From Luzula sylvatica (Eukaryota; Streptophyta; Magnoliopsida; Poales; Juncaceae), in the NCBI GenBank assembly GCA_946800325.1, contig OX326958.1, forward strand, positions 64,212,366 to 64,276,365: 64,000 nt of DNA. Direction: 5' to 3'. Under the pieces are notes generated by a model. It was not told the origin of the DNA. It searched no databases and was given only the letters and a program-made list of their open reading frames with translations. Positions 10,117 to 24,385 of this stretch are shown here, in pieces; position 1 is the first letter of the stretch; every line of letters begins with the position of its first letter. The position numbers and the translations under genes were made by a program.

Positions 10117-11416
10117 ATTGGGTGTTTTATTTATGTTTCTTATTGTATAAGGGGATTTGATCTGCCTATTGCAATTGGGAGCACATTTATTATGCCCTAG
10201 ACGTGTTATTGGGATTGTATTTGTTTATGAGACAGATATTTATATTATTATTCATCATATGACCTAAACCTTCATATTTCAAAATTTTTAATAACAAGAA
10301 AGTATGTGAGAGCTTATTCGATTATAATAATCGGATAGACCTTGAATTTTATTCTAGTTTAGTGCATCGAGTCAGTTGAGAATAATATGTTGCATGGTCA
10401 TAGTCTGGCATATTGATTCGTCAACTGAATGATAGTAAAACCACTAAACGGAATGAATATAATTCTAAAACGTCCCTCGTGTATAAAGTTGTTCAAAGGT
10501 TTGAACTAGATAGTCCATTCACAGAATGGAGACTTTTACATACACCGGCATATTCGTAGATGAGATGATCAAGTTTTACTGATCTGGGACGGTAGCGTCG
10601 ATTCTAGAATATGGATATACGTGGCGTCGTATATTGGACTGACCACTATATGAGTTTGTAACATGGTCAGAGTCATTAGAGACGAACTCATATCCAGATA
10701 GTACGTTTTAGTGCTTCATACTTGAGTGATCTCATGGATACCTAGTATGTGAAAAGACAATGGTTTGATATAATTAACCCTACGCGTAACTGTGTAGCAG
10801 AGATTATTATTGAGTATTGTTTTTAGCATAGGCAAAGGATGTGAGGTTGCAAGATATGAATTGTTCCTTTCTAGCCTTGAAAAAGGATAGAGGGAGATAT
10901 CTCTCGGTCCCCTCGATTGAATTGAGATTGATGAAATGCTTGGCCAAGCTCGATGGAACTCAATAGAGTTCGCATTGTTATTATCAATCTAATTCTTATC
11001 GAGAAAGAGTATATCTGATCAAAAGAAAAGAGGATGACTTGAAGTTTTAGGCTTCACCGTGACTCTTTTGATCTGAAGATATCGCGAACAAGAGTACTAG
11101 TAACACTTATCTGAGCTAGGTATGAAGATGTACCGCATCTTCGTAAAGGTGTTCTCCACCTTTTTCGTGCTAATTCTGGGTAGGTATTAACGGCAGTCTA
11201 GTGCTCGCAATACCTTGTGGATTGCTGCCATATCCACTGCCAGTCCTAGACGAACCTACAACGGCCACACCAAGATTTCGTAACATATCGGATTCTCAAG
11301 ATAATGCTCACCAATACGTTTGTTGGACAAACAAAATGAAATCATGTGTGATTAGATCTCACGACATATGTTGGACATATGACCAAGTTGATTAAGTCTT
11401 AATCCAAGAGGGAGTT
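10117..11416 (+). other. Noncoding 3' block of element C with purine tract
   Basis: This block is homologous to the 3' block of A and to the solo LTR at 22427-24007. Near its left end, CAATTGGGAG (10172-10181) is followed by ATGCCCTAG (10192-10200). From memory this resembles the polypurine tract plus first LTR bases of BARE/Angela-type copia elements. AACAAGAGTACTAGTAA lies at 11087. The block ends in CAAGAGGGAGTT, the tract next to the present LTR. No coding capacity seen. Confidence 0.7.
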
Positions 11417-12074
11417 TGAAAAAAAATATGGCTTAAGAATTAACTTGGAAGAATTTATATCAATAGGCAAATCTGCAATCAGAATTGGGTCAGTTCATAA
11501 TCTGGGCCCGTTCAGAATTTAGGGTTTTAACCTAATTTCAGATAATTAAGTTTTAACCTAAATTTTGGGCTTATTCTGAGTTTTATTAGTTTTGGGCTTT
11601 ATTCTGAAAATTTGGGTTTCTTAACCTAATTTTCGGATTTAACCTAAAATCTGCCTATATATATATATATTCAGAATTTCATTTTTCTCTCTCTTCTCTC
11701 TTAATTCTGAAACCCTAATTCGGCCGCCGAATTTTCTCTCTTTCACACAAAATCGAGATTGAGATCTGGAGAGTTTTGAGTAGAGTTTCTGAGCAAGTTC
11801 TTGAGAGAAATAATCGTGACACCGACTGGAACGGTGTTGGCGGTTCCGATCAGACGAAATCGAGGTGGACACGAGTAGAGGGAGTGCAAGAGCAATCCTT
11901 GGAGAAGGTTCACGAGATATGGAGAAGAAGGCATCACGTACTAACTTGTACGAGGTAAAATTCTGAATAACTCTTCTTTTTTCGTGGTTTTTCGAACGTG
12001 ATCCAGGTAGAATTATGTTAAACATGCGAAATAATTCTGCTGCAAACCTCTAAATTCTTGTGTATAATCCTACA
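11417..12074 (+). repeat. 3' LTR of element C (658 bp)
   Basis: Begins TGAAAAAAAATATGGC and ends ATCCTACA. The same LTR type occurs as a solo copy at 32489-33100 with a TTATA duplication, which fixes both ends. A TATATATATATA run near 11655, followed by a CT-rich tract, is a plausible promoter. The five bases after the LTR (GATAT) should be the right TSD; its partner lies outside the window. Confidence 0.82.
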
Positions 12075-13600
<1,526 letters not shown>

Positions 13601-13839
13601 CACATGCATTCAAGTTATAAGTCAAATCGGATTTTGGCTCGGATTCGAACTTCGGATTCAGGTGTTCAAATGGTTCGTTTTATTCGGATATCGAACCGAA
13701 CCGGTCGAATTCGGTTTAATATGTTCGATTTTTCGATTTATTTGGTTCGGTTCGGTTAAAAAAATAGTATTGTTCGATTTATTCGGTTGGTTCGGGTCAG
13801 ATTTAACCAGCTCCACACAATTTACATATTCGAAATCCG

Positions 13840-14080
13840 ATTTCGGATACGAATATATATGCGATATGAATACGGATACGAATATGATATACGGTATCCG
13901 ATATCCAATTTCAGATACGAATACGAATACAGTATCATGTATCCGATTTCGAATGCAAATACAATATTCGATATCCAATGTCCGATTTTGAATACGAATA
14001 CGATATTCAGAATTCGTATCCGATACGAATATGAATACGATATCCGATTTTGAATATGAATACATATACGAATAAATATT
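13840..14080. repeat. Degenerate ATACGAATACGATATCCGATTT array, copy 1
   Basis: About a dozen degenerate units of 15-30 bases built from GAATACGA and GATATCCGATTT. ORFs in both directions through it are repeat artefacts. The same array is at 56360-56610 in copy 2. Confidence 0.8.
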
Positions 14081-14714
14081 GACAATATATATTTAGATTA
14101 GAAAAAGATTATAAATTTATATGGATATATAAATATACATGATACATGCATTAAGTATGCATGATAAATAAACATATAAACATGCATGAGCCATGAAGTA
14201 TGCATAATAAATTATATATGTGCATGAAATGTGGGCATGTGATGGGATATTCCCGATCCCGATTATCTTTTTTTGGAATAAAATTTGGATACTTGGTTAT
14301 TTACAAAAATGGTCCTAAAAACGTGCAAGCATCTCTGTTCAATCATGAATGATTTATCTTGGTGCTAATATCATTCGAAAATGGACCTAAAACGTAACAT
14401 TATTAATGTGATACGATTAATTTAATAATTCAATTACGTGATTAAATCTAAAATTTTATTAATTAGTACATGTCAGCTAGCAAATATTTTAATCATGTGA
14501 TACATATTAATTATAATTGTTAATTATTCAAGTTAGTATCATACAATAATGCCGTGATGATTTTGAGAGCACGGTATAATCTCCTACACGGGAGTTCCAT
14601 GGTACATTTTTTCGTGGGGTACATTCTTTTAATGGCATTTTGGTAGAGAAATGTCTCGATCACAAACATAAAACCTAGAAATATTATGGAATGTTAATTA
14701 TGAAATATTAATGT

Positions 14715-14885
14715 TTTAAACAGCGGCATTATAACGGGTTTTTTGAGGATATATCGCTTCAAATTTTCGCTCTATAACGTTTTGTTCCGCTGCAACGCTA
14801 TATCGCGTTGTTATAACATGAAACGTACAAACATATCAGTTGTACCGGTGTTATAACTTGATTACAAAAGTAAAGTGATTAATTA
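14715..14885. other. Sequence present in copy 1 but absent from copy 2
   Basis: Copy 2 runs directly from the equivalent of about 14714 to 14886 (near 57240). The extra piece has ATATCGC and GTTATAAC motifs. Either it was inserted in copy 1 or it was deleted from copy 2. Confidence 0.5.
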
Positions 14886-14923
14886 AATATGTTCATACAA
14901 AAAAAATTGAGTGAAATTTATTT

Positions 14924-15717
14924 ACAACAACAACAACGTAATGACAATAATAATATTATTATTATTATTAATAATAACAATAATAATAACATCATTAATA
15001 ATAATAATAATAATTGGCAAATTCTTGAAAAACACACTAATAGTTTTGGGATTTGTCAAAAACCCCTAACTTTCAGATTTTTTCAAAAACTTCCTAGAAA
15101 CTAACCCCCGTAATAGTGTTAACTTTAACATTTCGTCCAAATTATTATTATTGTCCCTAAAATATCCTTCACAATTTATTTTGTAATTGAATTTATTCCA
15201 TAAATTAATAAAGAAATAATATTTTGCAATATAATATTTTATAATATTATGTTATGATATTTATTATATTATTTTATAATTTGTATATGATTTTTTAATA
15301 TAAAATTATTTCACGTAAAAAATTAAAATTGTAATATAAAATTGTATTTATTTACTAAAATAATACTATATATACTATAAATATTAAAATAAATAATTGA
15401 GTTGTAAAATATTATCATAAACCATTTTTAGTTTGATAAAGCGAAATATCTAATTTATTTATGTATTTATTAATTTATATTGGATAAAAGAATTTATAAA
15501 AGAAAATTAAAAAGGGTATTTTTGTCCAAAAAAAAAATTTGGTTGGAATGTTTAAGTTAACACTAGTAGGAGGGGTTTGAAGAATGTTAAAGTTAACAAT
15601 AATACAATTTATAATAATAGTAATTGTAATAATAATAACTGTAATAATAATATTAGTAATAATAATATAATAATAGCAATAAAATAATGATAGTAATAAT
15701 AATAGTAATAATACAAT

Positions 15718-15759
<42 letters not shown>

Positions 15760-15842
15760 TACTTCTATACCAATAATAATAACAATAAAAAGAACAAGAT
15801 GATAATAATAACAATAACAACAACAATTATTATGAGAATTAC

Positions 15843-15901
<59 letters not shown>

Positions 15902-15925
15902 CAACAATAATAATAATAATGTACT
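14924..15925. repeat. TAA/CAA microsatellite region, copy 1, with an extra AT-rich piece
   Basis: Interrupted (TAA)n and (CAA)n runs occupy 14924-15014 and 15598-15925. Between them, 15017-15600 has no counterpart in copy 2. It starts and ends with related GTTAACTTTAACATT sequences in inverted orientation (near 15117 and 15585), so it may be an inserted element. No gene seen. Confidence 0.75.
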
Positions 15926-16542
15926 TTTTCTAAAATAATTTTTTTGTTTATGTTAATTTGTGAGGTTGGTACAGAGAAACATTTAATCTAATTTTATTAA
16001 TAATATGAAGAATATTTGTCATTTAAATTTTTGCTAGCCAATCAATTAGATGAATTTTTGAAGTACTATGGTACATTTAGTACAGATTGTATTATGGTAC
16101 ATTTAGTAATATTTTATTTTAAATCATATTTGACCGCTAAATTATATTTATATGCATATTGTTGTATTATAAAAAGAATAAGTTTGATCGAACTCCGTTG
16201 TGATAGTAAAGCGGCGCTATATCGTCCGTTTTACGTTAATTGCTAAATTAAACGTCAACGATACGTGTCGATGCAAGCTATTTAAAACATTGGAATATAT
16301 ATATAAGTGAGTCCCGTGAAATATTTATCATAAAAATCTCCTTGCTGCTCGGTAATAGCAGTGGATTATGCAATACTTTTGATTTTTTTTCTGATATTAT
16401 CGATTAATGTCATAGTAAATAGGAAGTGTCAATTATTTACGGAAATAAATCTATTTGACTGATTTTAAAATATTCTTTTTCAAAATTTGAATCAAAACGA
16501 TCCACCATAAGACTCCTTGTGAGTTATAATATTTAATGTTTT

Positions 16543-16751
16543 TGATAGAAGAAGTATTGTAGAATGAAATAATTTCCATTAAAGAAATAGTATTCATTAC
16601 ATTTCTCTTTTATACTAATAGGGTATAAGAAACTAACCTTACAATTCAAGAACAAACAACGAATACAATTTTGGACTAAAGTGAATAATATCACAAAGGA
16701 GAGATGCACTCCATTTGGCAACAAGAAATGGAGGAATCCATTATCTCAACA
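16543..16751 (-). repeat. 3' LTR of element D (209 bp)
   Basis: Near-identical in layout to the 5' LTR at 24174-24385. It is preceded on the minus strand by the polypurine tract (CTTGAGGGGGGA) and flanked by GTTTT. Confidence 0.95.
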
Positions 16752-16763
16752 TCCCCCCTCAAG
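16752..16763 (-). other. Polypurine tract of element D
   Basis: On the minus strand CTTGAGGGGGGA abuts the TG of the 3' LTR. This is the expected plus-strand primer site. Confidence 0.85.
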
Positions 16764-19590
16764 CGAAATCGGGGAGTTGATCACGGTGAGCTTGGAACAA
16801 AGTGTAATAAATCGCGGAGCGGGGAGAGTTTTGGTGAGAGCGTCCGCAACTTGATCGGAAGAACAAATGAACTTGACTTGAAGTTGTTTGGAATCAACAC
16901 GATCTCGGATGAAGTGAAAATCGATTTCGATATGTTTGGTGCGAGCATGGAAGACGGGATTCGAGGCAAGAAACGTGACACCTAAATTGTCGCACCAAAG
17001 ATGGGCGGGGAGAGAAGCATAAAATGGAGCTCTCGAAGGAGAGATTGGAGCCAAATGAGCTCGGCGGTGCCATGGCGAGGCTCCGGTACTCCGATTCGGT
17101 GCTCGACCTAGCAACGGTATGTTGCTTCTTGGAAGTCAATGACACGAGATTCGGCCCGAGATAGATACAAAATCCCGTCGTAGACCGTCGGTCATCCGAA
17201 CAACTCGCCCAATAGGCATCGGAATACGCACAAAGAGTTGGAGCATCAAATTTGCAAAGTTCCAATCCATGAGATATGGTTCCTTTTAAATAGCGAACGA
17301 CCCATTTAACAGCTACCCAATGATCCTCGCTGGGGGCAATGCATGAATTGGGATAGACGGTTCGCTGTAAAGGAGATATCCGGACAGGTGATAGTGACAT
17401 ATTGAAGTGCACCAACGACACTCCGATATTCAAAAGGATCGTCAAGGGGCACTTTAACATGTTTGGAGAGAACCGAACATGAGGTAATGGGACTGGAGAT
17501 CGGCTTAGCTCTGTCCATCTTTGTCTTGACAAGGAGAGAGGAGATATATCGAGCTTGATTGAGATGGATACCGTTTGAGGTGTGAATGGCATGGATTCCA
17601 AGAAAATAGGAGAGAACACTGAGATCATTCAAAGAGAATTGGTTACCAAGGTCCCGAATTAAGGTATTGACAATATTATCATCGCTACCCGAGATGATTA
17701 TATCGTCAATGTACACGAGAAGAAAGATCGTATGGCCGGTGCAAGTGCGGATGAAAAGAGAGAGGAATCTGATGAAGAGGTTGTAAAGCCGAGAAGAAGG
17801 AGAGTCGAACGAAGTTTATGAAGCCAAGTGCGTGGCGCTTGTTTAAGTCCATAAATGGCTTTTTTCAATAAGCACACATGGTTGGGAAATCCCGGATTAA
17901 CAAACCCGGGAGGTTGGGACAAATAAACCGTTTCATGAAGATCGCCGTGGAGGAATGCATTATTCATGTCGAGTTGTCTTAGCGCCCACCCGCGAGAAAG
18001 AGCGACAGAGATGACAACCCGAATAGTGACCCGTTTGACGACTGGACTTAACGTCTCTGTATAATCGACACCCTCGGTTTGATTATAACCTTTGGCAACT
18101 AAACGTGCTTTGTGACGCTCAATGGATCCATCCGAACGATGTTTGAACTTGTAGACCCACTTGCTTCCTAAGACATTTTGATTGGAGGGAGGGGGTACGA
18201 GAACCTATGTCTTGTTTTGAACAAGTGCGTCAAGTTCTTGGGCCATGGCTTGTCGCCAAGAAAGAGACTTGTTGGCACTCGAGAAGCATGTGGGTTCATT
18301 GTCTTCAAGAGACACGGAGAGAGCCAAGGGGTGTTTTGTTGCCGTATAAAGGCGATAATCGGAGAAGTCTTTGAGACGACGTCTGTTGTCACGTTGACGA
18401 GTAATCCTGGGATGTTGATTCATGGGCATAACAAGAGAGGAGGGAGGTGGAGAGAAAGACGGTGACACAACTCGTTTGTCATTAGCACTTCGTGTGGCAC
18501 TTGGGGACACAATGGGAAGATGCACTTCGTGTGAAGTTGGGGTTGGTGTAGAGTCACGTGGAGTGCCATGTCCGTCCGAGAGCGCGGAACTTTGAAGATG
18601 AGAGAGAATTGGGCTTTGTACGAATGGATCATGAGCAACTATCTCGGTTTGGGGTTAACGAACTCTCATAGGTTGGGCTTGAAGCACTCCCATCGATTGG
18701 GCTCAAGAGAATATCCCCAATAAAGAACCGGGCGCCAAGGATGATCGTCGAACCACGCCCTCTTTGGTGTCCCTAAAAGGAAACAAAATAGTTAGAGGAG
18801 AATAGAAAGTATCAAGAGATTGAGAGGAGGGAGGTTCATGGTGCTCGGCAAATGGGGATTTTTTTTCGTCAAAAATGACGTCATGACTAAGGCGGAGAAT
18901 ACCCCATAAAAACACACGGTAAGGAGCGACATTGGAGCTTGTTCATGTTATATGAGCATAAGTTGGGAAAGCATGAGCATCCAAGTACTCGAAGAAATAA
19001 ATACTCCGTCTCTCATTGAAAAAGGCATTCGAAAGGGGATTTTTGAGAGGCTATAGGCAAACGATTTATAATGAAAATAGCACTAGAGATTACCTCATCC
19101 CAATAAGAGAGGGGAATGGATGCCGTCGAGATGCAAGAGAGGGCAAGCTCGAGGATATGACGATGTTTTTGCTCGGCCAAATCGTTTTGCTCGGTTTGTA
19201 TTCCGGGGACACGAGATTTGGGGAGTAATGCCGGGGTGGAGACGAAAAATTGGTTTGTATTTACAACCGCCATCGGTTTGAAGGACCTTGATAGGCCGAG
19301 AAAATAGAGTTTCAACGACACTCTTGAATTTTGCAAAAGTGGCCGATAATTGATCCTTAGAGGAGAAAAAATAGAGCCAAGTGAATCGCGAGAATTCATC
19401 AATAAAAATAACATAATATTTATAACCCGTATTCGATACAATGGGAGAAGGACCCCATAAATCCGAATGAACAACCTCAAGCGGAAATTTTGCACAAACA
19501 CGAGAAGGAGAAAACTGTTGTTTATGTGCTTTTGCTTTAGAGCAATCATTAAAAAACGATATTGTTTGAGACGATAAAGGAAGAGAAAAT

Positions 19591-20609
19591 TGAAGGGAAT
19601 TCACCCGACCCCGGGCCCGCGCAGCGGATATGAAGGCCCGATCCGGTTCCCAAAATCCAAGATCACGCCATGACTTCGAGGGTACGATGCAAAAGAAGGA
19701 TAGATCTTTACCGGCGTGAAATTCATCATCACGCTCGAAGGGTTGATCGCTCGCATCCTTCTCTTCTTCGGTGTCACGTTGGTGACTAGCCCGTGCGACC
19801 CATACCACACGTCTCCCACCGTCTTGACACGCCTCCGGTTGTCCTCGTGCGTCCCACGTCCACACGTCTCTCACCACTTCGTCGCCGACAGTTTTGCTCC
19901 TTCGGTTTGATCACAATTGGAGAGCCACACGAGTCGCTCCTCTACGTGTATCCACCTTGAGTCGGAAGACGTCGGTCGCGGATGCAACTGCCTAGACGAA
20001 GCACCGGCGAACTTGCTTTAGAGTTTTTCTCGGTTTTCTCTCTTCGCACTCTTTCGCTCTTAGAAAGATGACTCTCTATTTTCTGGATAATTTTCTAGAT
20101 AGAATGAATTGGACTGAATGATCTGAATAGTGGAGAGAGAAAACATCCTATTCATATCACATAGGATTATGATGGGCCAAAATACATGTATATCCAATAT
20201 ACACCCTTTCACACAAAAAATTGCATGAACCCTTCAGTATTCTGTCAAAACGAAATTGTTAAATTCCTTTAACAGATTTTCAACATTCACGAAAGTTGTA
20301 GATAATATTATTATCTTTCCAAACCAATTTGGACCAGCCCAATTGGAGTTCGTATGAAAAAGTTCTGACAGTTTTACTAACTGTATGTCATAATGTTGCA
20401 CCCTTTCGGTATTTCATTGAAACGACACTGATACTTCGTTCACATGAAATATATTTCTACATGAAAGTTCTAGATAATCTCATTATATATCTGACCCAAT
20501 TTGAACCATTCAAATTAGAGTTTCCTACTGAAAGTTATGGCCACGAACACGTACATTCGTTTATCCTTGTGTACACTTTTACGGTTGATCCGAAACTGTA
20601 TTTCTTTCA
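19591..20609 (-). mobile_element. A-type solo LTR inside element D (1019 bp, TSD AAAAT)
   Basis: On the minus strand it starts TGAAAGAAATACAG (ending at 20609) and ends at 19591. It is flanked by AAAAT at 19586-19590 and 20610-20614. It splits the integrase region of D. There is no internal sequence, so it is a solo LTR left by recombination between the two LTRs of a former element. The inverted TATA region is near 20150. Confidence 0.93.
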
Positions 20610-22426
20610 AAAATTTCTTTAAAATATGAGTAGTAGTGGAAGATGAGGCATGACCAAATCTTCGATGCCACGTATCGGCCGAAACTCGGCTCGTCATAAA
20701 AGCAAGAGGTGAAGACACTAGTGGAGATGAGAGCTTGTAGAGACCATCAACAAGATTGGCTTGAAGAAGCACCTTGTGCGTTGCTTGATCCTTAACAACG
20801 AGTAGAATTCATGATATACGTTATTGTCTCGAGTAAAATGCGAAATCTCAAAATATTTTGAGTAATGGATGGAATGTATATAATATCTTTTATAAATAGA
20901 GTTTTAAATGGAGTGGAAATAAAAGAGGAACCGAGGTTAATTTTTTTTAAACATTCGCCATTTCCAACGCGTAATTGATCATGACCTTGGTGCATGGAGT
21001 GAGTGGAGAGGTTATTGAGGTTGGCCGTTACATGATGCGTTGCACCCATATCAAGAAACCACCCCTCACTTGGAAGGGTGGAGGACATGGAAGGAGAGGT
21101 GAGGATCGCTTGAGCGGTTTGAGCTTGGGGCGCATTCGGAGAGGTCGGTTGAAGAGTGAGATCAAAATGACTCCAACATCTCAATGCGATATGACCCGAT
21201 TTGCTACAAATTTGGCACACATCCTTAGAACCGCGACCACCTCTTCCGTTTATACCACCTCGGCCACCACCACCTCGTCCATGGTGAGGAGAAGAAGGTC
21301 TCGGAAACCGTGCCAGAGTGGCAAAATTCGCATACGGACCTGGAGTTGGAAGAAGACCCGCATAGGAGTTGGGAGGTCTCGGTTGAGTAGCGGCCACTTG
21401 AGCAATGGGAGAGGGAGCATCATGAGACTTGAGACGTCGTTCAAGGCAACGAAGATGACCGAGGAGCTCCATGTATCGGATTGGGTCGCATGGATACATC
21501 CATGACAAAGGAGTCATAATCTCAACCTAGACCATGATGGATATGGAGAACTAGATCCATCTCCAATATTGGAGCACCCAAAGATGCAAGCCGATCCGCA
21601 TAAGTTTGCATTTTTGAACAAAATCCGAACACGAGAGCGTGTCCTTTTTGGTGGAGTGAAGAAGTTGCTTGATTTCGAGAAGAGAAGACATTGCCGGATT
21701 GGCGTATAATTGATGAATTGCACGCCATAGGTCCAAAGAAGCAGAGCAATTAACAAAATGCACAAGAACCGACTCAGAGAGGGAAGAGAAGAGCCATGCA
21801 AGAATCAAAGCATCTTGTCGTTTCCACAACGAGTGATGTGGATTGACAGTAAAGGAAATAGAGTCCCCACCATGGACGGGAAGATGTGCGGAAGGAGGAA
21901 TTTGAGATCCATCCACAAAATGCATGAGACCATAACCGGTAAGCACGGGAATAACTTGCAATTTCCATAGAAGAAGGTTTTGGCGAGTTAATTTGATGGA
22001 TAAGGGGTGATCGAAGGTTATCGGAGAAAGAGAAGAGAGAGAATCATGAATTGGTGAAGTGAGAGGAGGAATTGTGGTATCCGGTGAGGTAGGAATGCCA
22101 AAAGGAGGTGCGAAAAACTCTGATTGACCGAAATGACCAATTGGAGGCGCAAATTGGGGGCCAAATTGGCCAAGTTGAGGCGCAATTTGAGAGCCAAAAG
22201 ATCCCGCCGGAGGTAAAGGAGATTGATAGATCGGAGGTTGAGCAAATTGAGGCGCAATTTGAGGTGGACTGGTTTGAACAATCGATGCGGGGACCGATTG
22301 AATAGTAGGAGGATGGAGAGAAGAGAGTGACGGAAGTGGAGATAATCCAGGCGGTAAGGAGAGAGAAGGGATCATCGATACCCGCGGAGAAGAAATGGAG
22401 AAGAGATGTCCACCGTGAGTTGAGGT

Positions 22427-24007
22427 TGAAGGAAATAATGTCCTAGGCTAAACTGTTTAATTTGTATGTAAACAAAGAATAGTTATTATTTATGTGTTGT
22501 TAATATAATATTATATATTTGATTAAAGTTTCATTTAATACGTGTACTGGTTATTTAACATATTTATGAATATGTGAATATGCCATGAATTGTATCACTA
22601 GTTTGTACATCATCATAATATGTGATTATGATAGAAAACTGTAAAATGAACGTAATACGATTCTAAATGTCACATGTCATATATATGATGTAAATGGAGA
22701 TATACATTTCTAAGGAAATAGAATATATGTGTACACCAGTATATTCGCATATGCGATGATTATGTTTTACTGATCATGAACATGGAATACATAGAGATGT
22801 AGTGATGTCAAATATGAAATATATATATGTATTAGAGAATACATATTGGACTGACCAACTTATGAGAATATACATGGTTATTGTCATTATATATATTCTC
22901 ATAAACAAATATAATTTTAGTTCTTTGACCTGAAGTTATCATTAAATTTCTCATATGTGAATTGTGATACTTATTAGATATGTTTCTTTGTTATCTTTGA
23001 CCGGGTAATCAATATCATCATTGGGCATTACATGAAGCATGTTGGAGAATGTGAATAACCAAGATGGAAGTTGTTCCTTTCATGATTGAAAGAGATATCT
23101 CTCATGACCCCCTGATGAATTAGGATTGAAGGAAATGCGTGACCACGCTCAATAAGATTAACATGTGTTGTTAATATTAATTGAATATCAATCTGATTCT
23201 ATATCGGGAAAGAGTTAAGTTGATTTAGAAAGGATGGCATTTCACCATACCTTTGATCAACATATATCGTATGAACAAGAGAGCTAGTAATTTATCTATT
23301 TGATAAATAGGTGATTATCACAAATTATTTATTTATTTTGGATATCCATAATGTCTTGCTAGAGGCCAATCATGATTTGCATAGTTAAATGGAGATTTAA
23401 ATATGCTGCCAACATTAAATAAACCTATAGTATCACACACAAAGACAAGTTTGGATTGGACACAGAAAATCAGATCAAGATGAAGAGGTGTAAGCATTAG
23501 ATGCTACATGCATGTATGAATGCATGAGATTTAATAACCGAAATTAATTCATTTGGGGAAATAAAAAATTTGGAAGATCTAGGGTTTTCCAAATCTGATC
23601 ATAAATATTCACCTGTCTCTTCATAAAAGGTAATCACTCTTTTTGAGAATTTTTTATTCTCAATATTCAGAATAGAGTGTAAGAAAGAAACCTTAGCCGT
23701 CAGCCTAAGTTTCTTGAGAAGAAAGCGAGAGGTGGCAGAAGATTTTCTGAAGGGAGGAAAGATCCGACTAGCATCGGAGGTCTTCAAATCCAGTCTAAAC
23801 GAGTCGCATATGGATACCGATAGAGGGTGGTGCCGGTTCGAGCATACCTAACGTGATCTCTGCAAGTTTCCTTCAACCAGATTTGAATTAAATCTGAGGT
23901 GAAATTTTGAAACTTTTCTTTCGTATCTAATTAGGAATACACAGATCCATGACTTTAGGAGTCCGGGTAAGTTTCGCTGTGCAATAAGGTTACCCGAAAA
24001 CCTAACA
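22427..24007 (+). mobile_element. Long solo LTR inside element D gag (1581 bp)
   Basis: Begins TGAAGGAAATAATG and ends CCTAACA. The flanking five bases are GAGGT (22422-22426) and GTGGT (24008-24012), a duplication with one mismatch. Removing it rejoins the gag frame of D. Landmarks shared with the 3' blocks of A and C are ATGTCCTAGG at 22438, CTGATCATGAACA near 22769, GAGATATCTCT near 23091 and AACAAGAGAGCTAGTAA at 23274. Here the whole block lies between the LTR ends. Resemblance to BARE/Angela LTRs is from memory. Confidence 0.82.
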
Positions 24008-24161
24008 GTGGTGCCCGCAGCCGAGAGCGAGAGAGAGGTAATAGGCACTGTCGGTGGAGCTGTACAGATTGGAGGAAGAGGAGGTGTAGTTGAGTTCGCC
24101 ATGATTGGCTGGATTGAGATCGCCGGAAGAAAGAGTAGGCGCGGAAGTGAAGAGGATCTTC

Positions 24162-24173
24162 AACGTGATACCA
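24162..24173 (-). other. Primer binding site of element D
   Basis: The minus strand reads TGGTATCACGTT immediately after the 5' LTR. The first eight bases match the classic initiator-tRNA-Met complement (TGGTATCAGAGC); the rest differ. Confidence 0.75.
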
Positions 24174-24385
24174 TGATAGATGAAGTATTGTAGAATGAAA
24201 TATTTTTCATTAAAAAAATAGTGTTCATTACATCTCCCTCCTTTTATACTAATAGGGTATAACAAACTAATCATACAATTCAAAAACAAACAACTAATAC
24301 AATTTTGGACCGAAGTGAATAATATCACAAAGAAAAATGCACCCCATTTGACAACAAGAAATGGAAGAATCCATTTATCTCAACA
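24174..24385 (-). repeat. 5' LTR of element D (212 bp)
   Basis: Pairs with 16543-16751. It is flanked on its outer side by the GTTTT duplication and on its inner side by the PBS. Confidence 0.95.

Larger units (their letters stand above)
7606..12074 (+). mobile_element. Element C: decayed copia element, left part interrupted by A
   Basis: Plus-strand pol from the integrase zinc region onward (7606-10116), then a 1.3-kb noncoding block, a purine tract (11405-11416) and a 3' LTR (11417-12074). Homology to pol starts exactly where the LTR of A ends. The simplest reading is that A inserted into C and that the 5' half of C is left of the window. C belongs to a family related to A in pol, but its LTR is different and shorter. 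Confidence 0.85.
16770..24102 (-). pseudogene. Gag-pol remnant of element D, frameshifted and interrupted twice
   Basis: Minus strand. Gag starts at 24102 (MANSTTPPLPP), is cut by the insertion 22427-24007 and resumes in frame at about 22426. It contains a UBN2-like gag core (LTRQNLLLWKLQV) and a CCHC knuckle (CQICSKSGHIALRC) near 21190. The protease motif reads LDMGATHH, so the usual Ser/Thr after the catalytic Asp is changed. Integrase (VHSDLWGP, about 19480) is split by the solo LTR 19591-20609. Reverse transcriptase ([11 protein letters not shown] near 17700) and RNase H ([10 protein letters not shown] near 17120) follow. Several frameshifts separate the blocks, for example near 20790, 19290, 18200 and 17700. 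It is non-functional. Confidence 0.93.
16543..24385 (-). mobile_element. Element D: complete but decayed copia element with two nested solo LTRs
   Basis: Short LTRs at 24174-24385 (5') and 16543-16751 (3') begin TGTTGAGATAA and end TCTATCA on the minus strand. They are flanked by the 5-bp duplication GTTTT (16538-16542 and 24386-24390). The minus strand has a PBS next to the 5' LTR, gag-pol remnants from 24102 down to about 16770, and a polypurine tract at 16752-16763. The two LTRs differ at about 19 of 208 aligned positions by my count, so D is old. Copy 2 of the segmental duplication shows the empty site near 58400. Confidence 0.95.

Noticed and set aside
16016..16246. 76-codon ORF, with a relative at 57898-58113
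   Set aside because: Present in both duplicates but at only partial identity, in AT-rich sequence with no domain; similarity is explained by the segmental duplication.
18178..18465. Plus-strand ORFs across 18178-22305
   Set aside because: Antisense shadows of the minus-strand gag-pol of element D.
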